Assembly: GCA_027603945.1 (NCBI GenBank)
Contig: JADIIU010000001.1
Span: 62,001-126,000, forward strand
Length of the DNA stretch: 64,000 nt
Direction of reading: 5' to 3'
Origin: Terramyces sp. JEL0728
Taxonomy: Eukaryota; Chytridiomycota; Chytridiomycetes; Rhizophydiales; Terramycetaceae
This document shows positions 33,578 to 43,532 of this stretch, in pieces. The translations under genes and the position numbers were made by a program. Each line of letters begins with the position of its first letter. Positions within the stretch are counted from its first letter, which is position 1. The notes beneath the pieces were generated by a model. It had not been told where the DNA came from, did not search any database, and worked only from the letters and a program-made list of their open reading frames with translations.

Positions 33578-34587
33578 ATGCGAGTGTTCTCTGGGATTCA
33601 ACCAACTGGAATACCGCACCTGGGTAATTACTTGGGAGCAATTACAAACTGGGCCAAGTTACAACAAACCCATGAGTGTTTTTATTCTATAGTTGATTTA
33701 CACGCAATCACCATCCAACAAGACCCTCAGCTGTTGAGAAAAAATACATCAGAGATGGCAGCTGCATTAGTTGCCTGTGGAATTCAAGAAAAGAATTTGT
33801 TCCGGCAATCAAAAGTGCCCCAGCATGCAGAACTGGGATGGATATTATTTTGCAACACAGTAGGAATTTTTAATATTAGCCTGTCGGTTGGTTGACAAGA
33901 ATGCACCAATGGCAAACAAAGTCGCAAAAGAATGAAAAGAAGCTGGGGCTGTTATCATACCCGGTTTTGCAAGCAGCGGATATTTTGCTGTATAAAACCA
34001 ACCTCGTTCCAGTCGGAGAAGACCAGCTGCAGCACTTGAACTTGACTAATGATATTGCAAAATCATTCAATGGTAACTATAAGCCGGTATTTAAGGAAAT
34101 TAAAGGATTATTCTCGTCAGATAAAAGTAAAAGGATAATGTCGCTAAGGAATCCCCTAGTCAAGATGAGCAAATCAGATATAGATTCATCCAGAATAAAT
34201 CTGTTGGATTCTCCGGATGTCATCAAAAAGAAAATATCAAAATCAGTGACGGATTCAATTAGCGGCATTAGTTACGATAATGAACGACCAGGAATAATGA
34301 ATCTACTTCATATTCTAATGTCTATTCAGGATTTGAAGAGCGAAAAGTGGAACTTTGATAGTACTGAGCTGCAATCAAAAGTAATTGAAGAATTTGGAAA
34401 TAAATCTACCCAGGAATTTAAAAAAGTCATTGTCGACGAGATTGTAGAACATTTAATGCCTATTCAACAGAAATACAGGGAAAATCAAGGAAAGGTAGAC
34501 GTGATTATGGAAAGTGGTGAGAGTAGAGCTCAAGAAGTTGCATCTGGTACTTTGAAAGAAGCATACACCGCTTTGGGTCTTCAATAA
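33578..34587 (+). CDS. MSW1: Tryptophanyl-tRNA synthetase, bacterial/mitochondrial type
   Basis: Class I aminoacyl-tRNA synthetase of the short bacterial type, 329 aa, hence presumably mitochondrial. Motifs: [18 protein letters not shown] (HIGH region), [28 protein letters not shown], and KMSKS in [11 protein letters not shown] 20-nt intron at 33860-33879 restores [10 protein letters not shown]. The predicted start leaves no presequence; the frame is open ~9 codons upstream without an ATG, so an extra 5' exon or a non-AUG start may provide targeting. Confidence 0.93.
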
Positions 34588-34647
34588 ACGCATTCTATTA
34601 CCTGTTGGTTTGTTTTTGTTGTCCAGAACTGCTTTTCAAATCAAAAA

Positions 34648-36341
34648 ATGTTGAAATCTTCAGACACTACAAAATCACTTTACACAAATTTGATCAAAAT
34701 AAAACAGCTGGAAACAATATCGCTAAAACAGTTGAACTACATTTTGTCGAATAATACAGAAAAAGCGAATGAAGCAAAGCATAAAATTCTGATTTTTGTT
34801 TTCAAGCAGTTGAATTATTCAGTGAAAGAGATTCCAGGATATTTATTAAAGTATAATACGAGTTTGGATATGCTGATGAATGATTTGGGATCATATCAAA
34901 AGATTTTGTCGTTGCTGTTGCAGAATATCACCAAAACAAGAGATACAGCACCAGATGATAAACTACCAAACTTGAAAGATAACGACGCCGATCCAGTAGT
35001 TGCAAGACTATTTGAAGAACAACCCCCGGCAAAACATCCTTCTAGCAATTCATTAAAGGAAAAGCGGGTTTCTGGTGATCTTGATATCAAAAAGATCCTT
35101 CGAGCAAACGAGATTGAACCAGAAAACAAGCTTGTAAAATTAGAAGAAAAACGAAAATCCGCTGACAGGGACTTGAAGCGCAACTCTATCAATCGGGGAT
35201 TTATCCAAACAAAAGTTAAACAGGAAAAAGAAATGGTAGTTTTTGAAAAGAGCAATCTTCAAAAACGTATCGAAGCATTGGAGAAAGAAAACCAAAGTTT
35301 ATCGGAAAGAAACAAGTCGCTGGAGAACGAGTTGAGGCAAAAGAAGGAATTTTACAATGAACTGACAAGCAATGAGATTCATGATTACAAACAACTCAAA
35401 AAACGGCATTTTATCCTACTCCAATCTCAAATTGTACAGTTAAAGAGACAGTTAAGCGAATATAAACAAGTGCTTGACAAGAAAGAGACTGGTGTGTACA
35501 ATGTACAAGAGCAGTTGTTCTTATTGATTAAACATATACAAAAAAGCGACAAAATTGATGTAATCAAACGCTTGGAAGCAATAGCGAAACATTCAGTTCG
35601 GTCAGAACAAGAAATTATTGAAAAAGAGTTTGACTGCCACTCTGAATTCATCAGACAAGAACTTCAAGTGGTAAAAATGTCTGATATCGTTACGCAAAAT
35701 ATCAACCATTTGTCTTTATTCCACGTATCTAAATTACAAGGACAGTTAAATGATTTATATGAAGATTTGGCTTTGTTTAAATCCAATTTGGAAATTACCA
35801 ATGAATTTATAGAAAAACGTAACCAAAATATTTATGAAACCTTAGAAAAGCGCCTGCTGGACACAATGAACAACCTCGTTTCTTTAGGCTGTCTTATACC
35901 GTCCTGTTCAACACCACAGCTCCCGTTGAAAATAGAAAACGACGATATACTCAAAGACTTGGCTATAACAGATCAGCTTAAGGATAAACTAGAATATAGA
36001 ATAACGAACTTGACCAATCGTTTTAACCAAATACTTGCTTTGAACGACAAAAAGACAAAATCAATTGAGACCGAGCTAGAATTTCACCAAAACTTTTACA
36101 AGAAATATGTAATTTGGCACTAAATTAGAATGAAACTGTAAAAGACAGAATATCTGCAAATCAAAAAGAAGTGGAGGAATATTATGCCAAATTAAATGCT
36201 GTTTTACAACCTCTTGCGGAGATGAAAGTAGAAATGGAGTCCCTAGAGTGGAAAGAAGATGTCGTTTTTGATTTTGTCACTAGATTTGAAAATGTATTTA
36301 ATAGTGTGGTTGATCAACTGTCAAACTTGAAAAATATATAA
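34648..36341 (+). CDS. Coiled-coil protein, unknown
   Basis: 557 aa. Long coiled coils at ~195-300 (EKSNLQKRIEALEKENQSL and following) and ~310-490; a charged linker between ~110 and ~190. A 20-nt intron at 36109-36128 extends the C-terminus by 71 residues without stops. A centrosomal, kinetochore or intraflagellar role would fit the shape, but no specific family is recognised; I considered Nuf2 and rejected it because no CH-domain sequence is visible. Confidence 0.7.
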
Positions 36342-36412
36342 TATAGCTATTTTAAATTAGTCAAACTTTGTGTTTAGTCAAAAGAGGTGGAAATTAATCC
36401 AAAGTGGTTTAT

Positions 36413-37528
36413 TTAAATAGATCCGATACGAGTGACCATACCTATTTTTACTGTTTGATCATAGGCAGCAAATACACACAAGCCGGCTTTGTCAGGAGAC
36501 CAATTAAAGGCACCGACAGGCTGTTCAGCAACATTATTGGATTGTATCAATTCTACTTTACCAACAACACCCTGGTCGTGTTTGTCCTGTTCGTCTCTCT
36601 TGATCCTTGAAGGTGGGTAATGGCTAGTTAATTAAACGTTACTATTTGTATAATTCTAATGTTCCTGATCCGTTACTCAACATGAATAAATCGCGGTTTT
36701 GAGGTAAATGCTTTACCAGCCAGCCAGTGATGTTTGTATTATTTGCTTTCTGGGATAGGGAAGTGTATCCTTTAGTTGGATGGAAAGTGCGCATATCAAA
36801 AACATGGGATTTGGCTTCCAAACCGGTACATACTAATTTGTTCATTTGAATATCTTTACGGTCAAATTCAACTGAGCAAACACCATTCTTCAGATTGGTT
36901 TCCCACACTAATTTCATTTGGCGCAAGTCAAAGAGTTTCAAGTCACCGTTTTCGTAACCAGCTGCAACCATTCTTTCTTGGTTGTTGTAAGAGTTTCCAA
37001 AGCTGACTGTCCATGGATCGATTACTGGCTCACCTTCAGCAGGAGCTAATACGGCTACTGGATTATCTGGCTGTCTTGCGTCCCAAATCTTTACAGCTCC
37101 TTGTGTTAAAAGAAAGTACCATCTCTGCTGCCGGTTACAATTTCTGGCGGTCCACAGTTGATAGACTTTCCTCCAAGTCCGTCAATACAATTAATGATCT
37201 GTTCATGAGCGGAAAAAGAAATATCTGGCTTATCTAGTCGCTCCAAATCCCATATGCTTAATCTACCACCAAAATCACCTGTTGCCAGTTTTCTAGAAGC
37301 TAAGCTAGAGTGGCCAAACGTACCGCACTTGAAAGCGTGTGGTTTGTCTGTCTGGTGTAAATCTGCTATTGACCCACTTGACAGTTGACATACTTGTATT
37401 GTACCTGTACCGTTGGCTTTTTGTCCAAGGATTACAAATCTTGGGGACGATGGGATCCAGTGAACATCGTAAGCTGTATAGGTGAGCGATTTTGAAGAGT
37501 GGATTATTATTTGAGGTTTATCCAACAT
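36413..37528 (-). CDS. WDR92: WDR92 / DNAAF10 WD-repeat dynein-assembly co-chaperone
   Basis: Seven-blade WD protein, 358 aa, that works with R2TP/prefoldin-like complexes to preassemble axonemal dynein arms. Closely family-like throughout: [99 protein letters not shown]. Introns 37100-37119 (20 nt) and 36624-36642 (19 nt). Together with the STPGR protein it supports a motile flagellum with dynein arms. Confidence 0.95.
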
Positions 37529-37794
37529 TATTTGTTTACAAAGTTTTCTTGCGCGTTATTAAATCACATGGTGGTGGAATACCAGGGAATGTCAAGATCA
37601 TTTCCAGCAATATCTCTCTGATACTAATTATCTCAATGTTTATTCCAAATTACTGCCTCACTGGTATACTCTCAAGGTATTCCGAATATGAGTACCAAGC
37701 GAAGTCGAAAATGCTTTCCCTTTCATTGAAGTTTATTTCGAGCTTAATTTTGGTTGGTGTATTGTTCAATTCGCCGAAGGAATTTTTTTAACGA
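37529..37794 (+). other. Short intergenic stretch with an open plus-strand frame
   Basis: A plus-strand frame ending at 37791 encodes two hydrophobic segments (NISLILIISMFIPNY and FISSLILVGVLF). Its first ATG is at 37636, giving 51 aa. It may be a tiny membrane protein or chance; the gap is also the divergent promoter of WDR92 and the Zn2Cys6 gene. Confidence 0.3.
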
Positions 37795-38974
37795 ATGAAC
37801 GAAGGGGATGAAAACGAAATGGCCAAGGAACAAGGGCGAGAAGCAAAGGAAACCCCAAAAGAGCATGAATACACCACTGAGGAAGCTGAACTGCTCAAAG
37901 ACCCAAAATTCCTGAACCTTTTGCCAGAGGTATTTGGTTTTAATTTCTAGTCTCAATATTTGCCATTTTTGAAAGCAGCAGCTGAAGCAATAGCTTCAAC
38001 CGCAAATCAACCGCCAGGAAATGCAGTCAATAGTCCAGAAATAAATATACCATCAGCTAGCTACGATCCTCCACCAACAGCAAGAATTGACTCACAAATC
38101 GATTTCAATTCTTTCTTAGCAGCACAACAGCTAATATCAAGTAGGTTGGGATATAGACATATTATCCCAGCAATGCCTGGCCAAGTTATTCCATCCGCAA
38201 TTAAGGAAGAGCCGGTAAAGAAAATGTATGTGTTGAGAGCGTGTATTAGTTGTAAAGCTGCCCACGTTGCCTGTGATACCGCTCGACCATGTCAAGTAAA
38301 GTAGATTTAATCCAGCGTTGCGTAAGGCTAAACAAAGGCGACACCTGTAAGGATGGAGAAAGGAAGAAAAGGGGAAGACCAACAAATACTCAAAGAGATC
38401 CAAATATGATTAAAGCACCAAATCCTAGACCAAAGATATCTAAAAATGCATTCGTGAAAAAGAAGGATGTTATACCAAGGCTGCCTATTCTTCCAAATCC
38501 CAATCAACGGCCAATTTTGCCAAATATGATGCCTTCTCGTCCACTATTCCCTATGCCGCCAGCTTCAGCCTCGCAGCCTGCTCCACAAGTGCCTATAACG
38601 CAAATTCCAATACCACAAATTCAGGAAATGCCGTCTATTCCACAAGACACCCCTGCAGAAGTAGCCCAGCCGCCTATTACAGACATATACCACCGTATTT
38701 TAGCAACAATTATGCCGGAAACAGATCTTGCAAATTTAGGAACTTCGAGCGAGGAATTCCTGAGTGCTATTCAAGCCCTGTCTTTATTAATGCCGTTGAA
38801 TGCCAATGGAGGTAACAATTTCTTACCATAGAACCTGATCTGACGTTCTTGCAATCTCTCAAATTACCGGTTGAAGGTGAAGAGCACCATGAGCTACATA
38901 TTCCGCAGTTGCATGGACAACATATATTAGAGCAGCAAGCAAAGCTGGATGGCCAGCAACCTAATCAAGAATAA
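37795..38974 (+). CDS. Zn2Cys6 (Gal4-type) transcription factor
   Basis: 372 aa. The binuclear zinc cluster C-x2-C-x6-C-x5-C-x2-C-x8-C (ACISCKAAHVACDTARPCQ, then RCVRLNKGDTCKDG) sits in the middle and is completed only by removing a 20-nt intron at 38296-38315. Other introns: 37930-37950 (21 nt) and 38812-38831 (20 nt). Basic KKRGRP follows the cluster, then a Pro-rich region (PNQRPILPNMMPSRPLFPM) likely for activation. This domain is essentially restricted to fungi and a few relatives, so it is useful for placing the organism. Confidence 0.9.
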
Positions 38975-38990
38975 TTTAATATAATACAAT

Positions 38991-39231
38991 ATGACTACTA
39001 TTCTGCCTGCCAGGTCACCGCAATTGTTCAAACACGCGTTTTCAACAGTGGATCTTGAGATTTATCAGTTGGGAGTAGTGCGAGCCTTCACCCAATGGGA
39101 ACTATCAAGGGCAATTACCGATCCATTGGCAGATGCAAGATCTTCAATATCGTCTTTGAGAAACTAGTTTGCGAGTAGTTCACTGGCTTGAAGTTTTGGA
39201 TTTGAAATACAGATCAAACCCAAAAGTGTAA
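38991..39231 (+). CDS. Hypothetical protein, ~75 aa with possible 16-nt intron (or 58 aa unspliced)
   Basis: ATG at 38991 opens a frame ending at 39165-39167 (58 aa). Removing a 16-nt GT-AG segment (39152-39167, GTCTTTGAGAAACTAG) continues the frame to a TAA at 39229-39231, giving ARSSIS joined to LRVVHWLEVLDLKYRS. The extension reads like protein, but 16 nt would be the shortest intron here. Family unknown. Confidence 0.35.
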
Positions 39232-39302
39232 ACTAAATAACAAAAGAATTTATTTACCGGGTTATAAACAGTCAGATTGAAATGTACATGCAACAGTGGA
39301 TG

Positions 39303-39707
39303 TCAATTTCGTTTAAAGTTGGCCATGATCGCAACCCAATCTGGAGTGTCAGCCTTTTCATCGCAAATAGAAAGATGCTCCATCCATTGATCACCACAGT
39401 CTAACAAGTCCAAGTTATCTTCAGGTTGATAGACAATATCTGGAATGGTAACCCGCAAACTAGCCTTGTTCATAGCTTCCGTAGAAAACCCAGAATCTTT
39501 GCGTTTGAGAGTATGGTTTGTAATTAATTCTTCAAAAGTATAAGGCTCTCTTACTTTTTCTTCAATGAAATATTCACGCTCTTTCGGTATTTGAAGCTGC
39601 AACTTTTTTGGATCAATGTTGAGGTCTTTGAATGTAACGGGTTCTATGGTGAAATCTTGCATGGAATATTTTCTTTCTTTTGGAATGGCGATTTTCAAGC
39701 TGTGCAT
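39303..39707 (-). CDS. Hypothetical protein with an internal ~30-aa duplication
   Basis: 134 aa, intronless as read. Two copies of a motif follow one another: IAIPKERKYSMQDFTIEPVT then LQIPKEREYFIEEKVREPYT, each followed by an acidic F-x-D/E-L. The C-terminal half is acidic (LLDCGDQWMEHLSICDEK). Could bind a partner through short linear repeats. No family recognised; upstream exons may exist. Confidence 0.55.
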   Translation of the reverse strand: MHSLKIAIPKERKYSMQDFTIEPVTFKDLNIDPKKLQLQIPKEREYFIEEKVREPYTFEELITNHTLKRKDSGFSTEAMNKASLRVTIPDIVYQPEDNLDLLDCGDQWMEHLSICDEKADTPDWVAIMANFKRN

Positions 39708-39719
39708 GAGGAGTGTGTC

Positions 39720-40658
39720 TATGCATTTAAGCTAATCTTTTATAATAATAACAGTGCACCCGCTCGGTTGGCCGGTCAGTTTACGCGAACCGCAGTCCCA
39801 TCATCTGCTCATCAAATGGCAGAACGTGGTGGATTTCGTGCAACATTACTCTGCAATATACTTTATATGGATGCTTTTCATCCAACCGGGAGGAAACCTA
39901 TATAATATCCTCCTGCAGTTGGTACCAGAAATCTTTTTGTTCAACAATCATAATGCACCTGCTCAACGCCGAGTCTAGTCACACCTCTTTGATAAGACCT
40001 GAGTCATCGAAATAAGCTTTCTTTCAGTCCCTTTCAGCCCTGCTGGAATGCGGAGCTGCATAGCCGTCTCGATGATCCATAAGAGTTATCAATGGACACT
40101 TTAATATATCCAATGAAATCAATGGTTCTCATGCTAGATCTAACCTTGGCTTTTCTTTTTGTTACTGAAATATCGGTCTTTAAAGATGTGACAAGCCTGT
40201 CTCATAGGGTTATGCACGTACGATTAGTCAAAACCAACACAGATCTATCGCAGAAAATTAATCTATGCAGTCATCCTATTCTGATATGCATGAAATTGCT
40301 TCACAGACATCAGTAGCCATTTCTTGATAGGTGGTTACGCCATCTCCGAATGATCATAGGTTCTTTGCATTAAGTTAGAGATCCGATTCTATTCTAAAGA
40401 ATGGCCAACGAAAGTAAACAAGAGTGTTGGGATACATCAGGCCGGTCTATCTACTGCAGTGCAGTTTCGTGATGCTCGCTCCATTTATCTTGTTTATAGG
40501 AATTCCACATTTACCACTGCGGCTTCAGCGTTATACTACATCTACACACCCGATGCGTCTTCAACAATCCCTCAGGCGAAACATTTTCGAGTGTGTTTGC
40601 TGAGTCATCCAAATCTTTGATTTTTCAAAGTTAAATAGAGCTCAAAAAACAAAACCTC
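39720..40658. other. ~940 bp without a supported gene
   Basis: This is the longest gene-poor stretch of the window and its base composition looks less AT-rich than usual. Plus-strand open frames exist at 39754-39978 and 40092-40316 (74 codons each) but have no family resemblance and no good intron joins. I looked for tRNA T-loops and U1/U2/U6 cores and saw none. A structured RNA (RNase P, SRP or telomerase type) cannot be excluded by eye. Confidence 0.4.
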
Positions 40659-41873
40659 ATGTCTCAATTATTAAAATTAATCCAGGACTGGCCTTTTGAA
40701 AAAGTAAAAGCAACACTCTCAGAGGAACCATATTTCCTCAAAGTCAAGGAATCGTCCCTGCATCCTACACTGTATCTGTTGGCTTACAACATGATTAATT
40801 CAGATTTATCAAATCCAGTTGTACAGGAATGTAGAGGAATCGTTTTGGAAAAGGAAACCAACAGAATAATTTGTTATCCATTCGACAAGTTCTTTAATAT
40901 GGGTGAAAAGAATGAGCATCCAATTGATTGGAAATCTGCGATCGTGTATGAAAAACTAGACGGATCCCTGATGAAATTATATTACTATGACAAGGAAGAG
41001 CGGTGGATTATAGCTTCAAACAATTCTATCGACGCAAAGGAAGCTCCAGTTGCAATTGATCAAATGCAAAAAGCAGTTCACAACGTAGAATCGTTTCATG
41101 ACTTGTTTATCCAAGCTTACAAAGTTACTGCGGGTCAGAAATTCAACGTCCCGGAAGGCTTGGACCAGTCTTTGACATTTATATTTGAAATGATGCATCC
41201 ATTATCAACTATAGTTGTTCAGCATACCAAGCCTCGACTGTGCCATCTTGGAACTCGAAGAGTTACTCAAGGCTATAGCGAAATCGAATACATATTCCCT
41301 CTTGTTGAACAGCCAAAAGTGTACCAATTATCCACACCAGAGCAGTGCAAGGAAGCAGCAGAAAAGATTAAATTAAATGGAAATTTAGTGGAAACCGAAG
41401 GATTCGTAGTCAGAGACAAGTATTTCAAAAGGGTAAAGATCAAATCTCCAGTATATGTTTCGCTGCACCATCTTGCTTCTACTTTGCCTAGCCTGACCAC
41501 ATTAATGGAAGCAGTATTAATGAACGAGCTAGAAGAAATTGTTACCTATCACCCACGGCTCGAAAAACCATTGCGTGTCCTCCAGCATGCTTTCGAAAAG
41601 CTGGAAAAGCTGTTTCTCGACGAACTAGAAGAATGCGACCAGTACATAAAGACCCTGCTTGATCCACCTGCAAAATTACTCAGAAAAGAGCGAGCATTAT
41701 TCTTGCAAAAGAGGAGTAGATTCTTGTTTTCGCATCACATGAATTACTATCGGGATGAACCAAGAAACAAGTTGGAATTCTTTAGAGAGTCTTGCAAAAA
41801 GTCTGCTGAAAAGACGCTCCAGGCGGTAATGAACTTGGTAACAGAGGAAGATAAGCTATACTTTACATTCTAA
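40659..41873 (+). CDS. T4 Rnl1-like RNA ligase
   Basis: ATP-dependent RNA ligase of the nucleotidyltransferase superfamily, 404 aa, intronless. Motifs in order: CRGIVLEKE and PFDKFFNMGE upstream of motif I, motif I EKLDGSLM (nucleophile Lys ~107), motif III-like FIFEMMHP, motif IV TEGFVVRD, motif V RVKIKSP. The C-terminal ~120 residues are helical and charged. No kinase or phosphatase domain is attached. It is a second RNA ligase besides Trl1. T4 Rnl1-like enzymes repair cut tRNAs in phage infections; the role in this organism is unknown. Confidence 0.9.
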   Translation: MSQLLKLIQDWPFEKVKATLSEEPYFLKVKESSLHPTLYLLAYNMINSDLSNPVVQECRGIVLEKETNRIICYPFDKFFNMGEKNEHPIDWKSAIVYEKLDGSLMKLYYYDKEERWIIASNNSIDAKEAPVAIDQMQKAVHNVESFHDLFIQAYKVTAGQKFNVPEGLDQSLTFIFEMMHPLSTIVVQHTKPRLCHLGTRRVTQGYSEIEYIFPLVEQPKVYQLSTPEQCKEAAEKIKLNGNLVETEGFVVRDKYFKRVKIKSPVYVSLHHLASTLPSLTTLMEAVLMNELEEIVTYHPRLEKPLRVLQHAFEKLEKLFLDELEECDQYIKTLLDPPAKLLRKERALFLQKRSRFLFSHHMNYYRDEPRNKLEFFRESCKKSAEKTLQAVMNLVTEEDKLYFTF

Positions 41874-41941
41874 TATAACGCTACCAGTTCATCTCTGCAA
41901 ATTAACTGAGAGTATGCTGTTCACTCAGCCCCACATGAGTT

Positions 41942-42431
41942 TTATTCAAATAGCTGCTTGATATTTTTAGCTTGGGCTTTAGAAAGTGAGCAATCTTGCA
42001 ATTCTTCTTCAGATGCCAAGATGATTCCAGCCATACTATTCAGCCCGTCCATCAACACCAAGCATTCATGCTCATCTCTAATAAAATAATTCAAGTGATT
42101 AAGCCAACCTTCTTTCAAGAAATCCCCAAAAGTCTTGTCGTACACAATATCTGATTTGACAGTAGTCATTTTGGTAATTAATTCACCGAGTTCTTGACAA
42201 TCATTCAAGTAATGCATATTAGGATACTTGTCTGCAATTGACAAATCTTTTGTGAATGCAACTACATGATCCCTATCCCTCATCTCCATGTTATCGGATA
42301 AAAAGTGAAATCGGTAACCAAATCCTGGCACATAAATATCACAGGTTAAGCTAGGATCAACGACCACTATTAATATTATACTTACGTTCAAATCCAGGTA
42401 AATCAATTTCACGCTTAATTTTGACTTTCAT
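41942..42431 (-). CDS. Hypothetical protein, 156 aa
   Basis: First exon encodes MKVKIKREIDLPGFE; a 19-nt intron at 42367-42385 leads to a compact alpha/beta-looking protein (DPSLTCDIYVPGFGYRFHFL, HVVAFTKDLSIADKYP, FIRDEHECLVLMDG) ending SKAQAKNIKQLFE. The alternation suggests a small Rossmann-like or nuclease-like fold, but I recognise no family. Its ATG is separated from that of the divergent SDHAF1 gene by only 5 bp. Confidence 0.75.
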
Positions 42432-42436
42432 TTTTT

Positions 42437-42667
42437 ATGAGATCCAAACTTCAAATCCAAGTTGTGGATTTGTACAGGAATTTTCTACGAGCTGTTAAAG
42501 AAAAACCAGTAGAGAACCAGCATAAATTCTATAGCAGAATCAGGAACCAATTTCAAAAGGATATTAAAGTACCACGGACTGATTTCAATACCATTGAATT
42601 CCTATTGCGTAAAGGAGAGCGACAATTACAGCTACTTAAAAGCCCACAAGTATTGGATATTTCCTAA
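42437..42667 (+). CDS. SDHAF1: SDHAF1 / Sdh6, LYR-motif complex II assembly factor
   Basis: 76-aa LYR protein that helps deliver Fe-S clusters to the succinate dehydrogenase iron-sulfur subunit in mitochondria. Signature: LQIQVVDLYRNFLRAVKEKP at the N-terminus, then RIRNQFQKDIKVPRTDFNTI and LLRKGERQLQLLKS, which match the family block for block. Intronless. Shares a tiny promoter with the divergent 156-aa gene. Confidence 0.93.
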   Translation: MRSKLQIQVVDLYRNFLRAVKEKPVENQHKFYSRIRNQFQKDIKVPRTDFNTIEFLLRKGERQLQLLKSPQVLDIS

Positions 42668-42723
42668 TTGAATGAATCCGCCAGCATAACATCAGTAATA
42701 AAATAATGTGGAATTATTGTATT

Positions 42724-43344
42724 TTATTCCAAAGCAAATTTGGTAATGAATCCTTGCGCCAAGTAGTAGGTTGCCATCACAAAGAATGCGCTTGGTTCCT
42801 TCAATACGAATTTACTGTAAGCTAACCAGAAATCAGATGCACCAAAGAATAAAGCGCCGGTAATCCCACTAGATACGGTAGCAGATGTATCATATGCTTT
42901 CCAAATCATTCCAGCGATAGTAGCGCCATAAACCATTACCGGGATTTTCAAATCCTTTTCAACATGAGGCACGATAATAGTAGACATTAGACCACCGACC
43001 AGTCCAAAGACGGTCAAGAATGACTTGAAGTCGAAATTAGTTTTAGTGTTGTATTTGGATTTGATGAACCCTACAATGTAAGCTACGTGAGCGAGTAAGA
43101 ATGAACCGAGTCCATAAACAAAATATATAGGATATTGGTCATGGTAAGCTAAAAACAAGTCACCCAACAACGAAAGAGACATGCCGACAGTAAAATATGG
43201 GGACTTTTTGTATAACTGACTGGTTAATAGAGCAACCGGTAGACATTTGGTTGCTGCTAACAAATGTTTGTTTTCAGTTGGGAATAGAGTGAAATACAAG
43301 TGGACAAATGAGGTTCCTATGGTGAGCTGCTTTGCAGATAACAT
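42724..43344 (-). CDS. TMEM86 / YhhN family membrane protein (lysoplasmalogenase-like)
   Basis: 206 aa, about eight hydrophobic segments, intronless. Family marks: TKCLPVALLTSQL, MSLSLLGDLFLAY with its Asp, FLLAHVAYIVGF (Gly/His-containing helix), and GALFFGASDFWLAYSKF with the second conserved Asp. Animal TMEM86 hydrolyses vinyl-ether lysolipids; the enzymatic role here is by family only. Start at the ATG giving MLSAKQL; the frame is open upstream without another ATG. Confidence 0.85.
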   Translation of the reverse strand: MLSAKQLTIGTSFVHLYFTLFPTENKHLLAATKCLPVALLTSQLYKKSPYFTVGMSLSLLGDLFLAYHDQYPIYFVYGLGSFLLAHVAYIVGFIKSKYNTKTNFDFKSFLTVFGLVGGLMSTIIVPHVEKDLKIPVMVYGATIAGMIWKAYDTSATVSSGITGALFFGASDFWLAYSKFVLKEPSAFFVMATYYLAQGFITKFALE

Positions 43345-43532
43345 TGAAAGAAGGTCACGCTTTGCTTGGGATTTATACCTAAGCTCCCCCAATCACAATG
43401 CAGGAATTTCCGCAGTGCCTCACCACCAAAATTAGGGAAAAAATTCATCCAAGCACTTGCTATATTAATTTATGCGGCAAGTGCGGATATAATTAGAGTT
43501 CATGGTCTGAATTTTTTAGCGTTGAACGCGTA

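Noticed and set aside
34648..36341. Nuf2 kinetochore protein
   Set aside because: Size and coiled coil fit, but no N-terminal calponin-homology-like sequence is visible and no Nuf2 motif was recognised.
40659..41873. Old viral insertion carrying the Rnl1-like ligase
   Set aside because: No flanking viral genes, repeats or integration scars; codon use resembles that of neighbours by eye.
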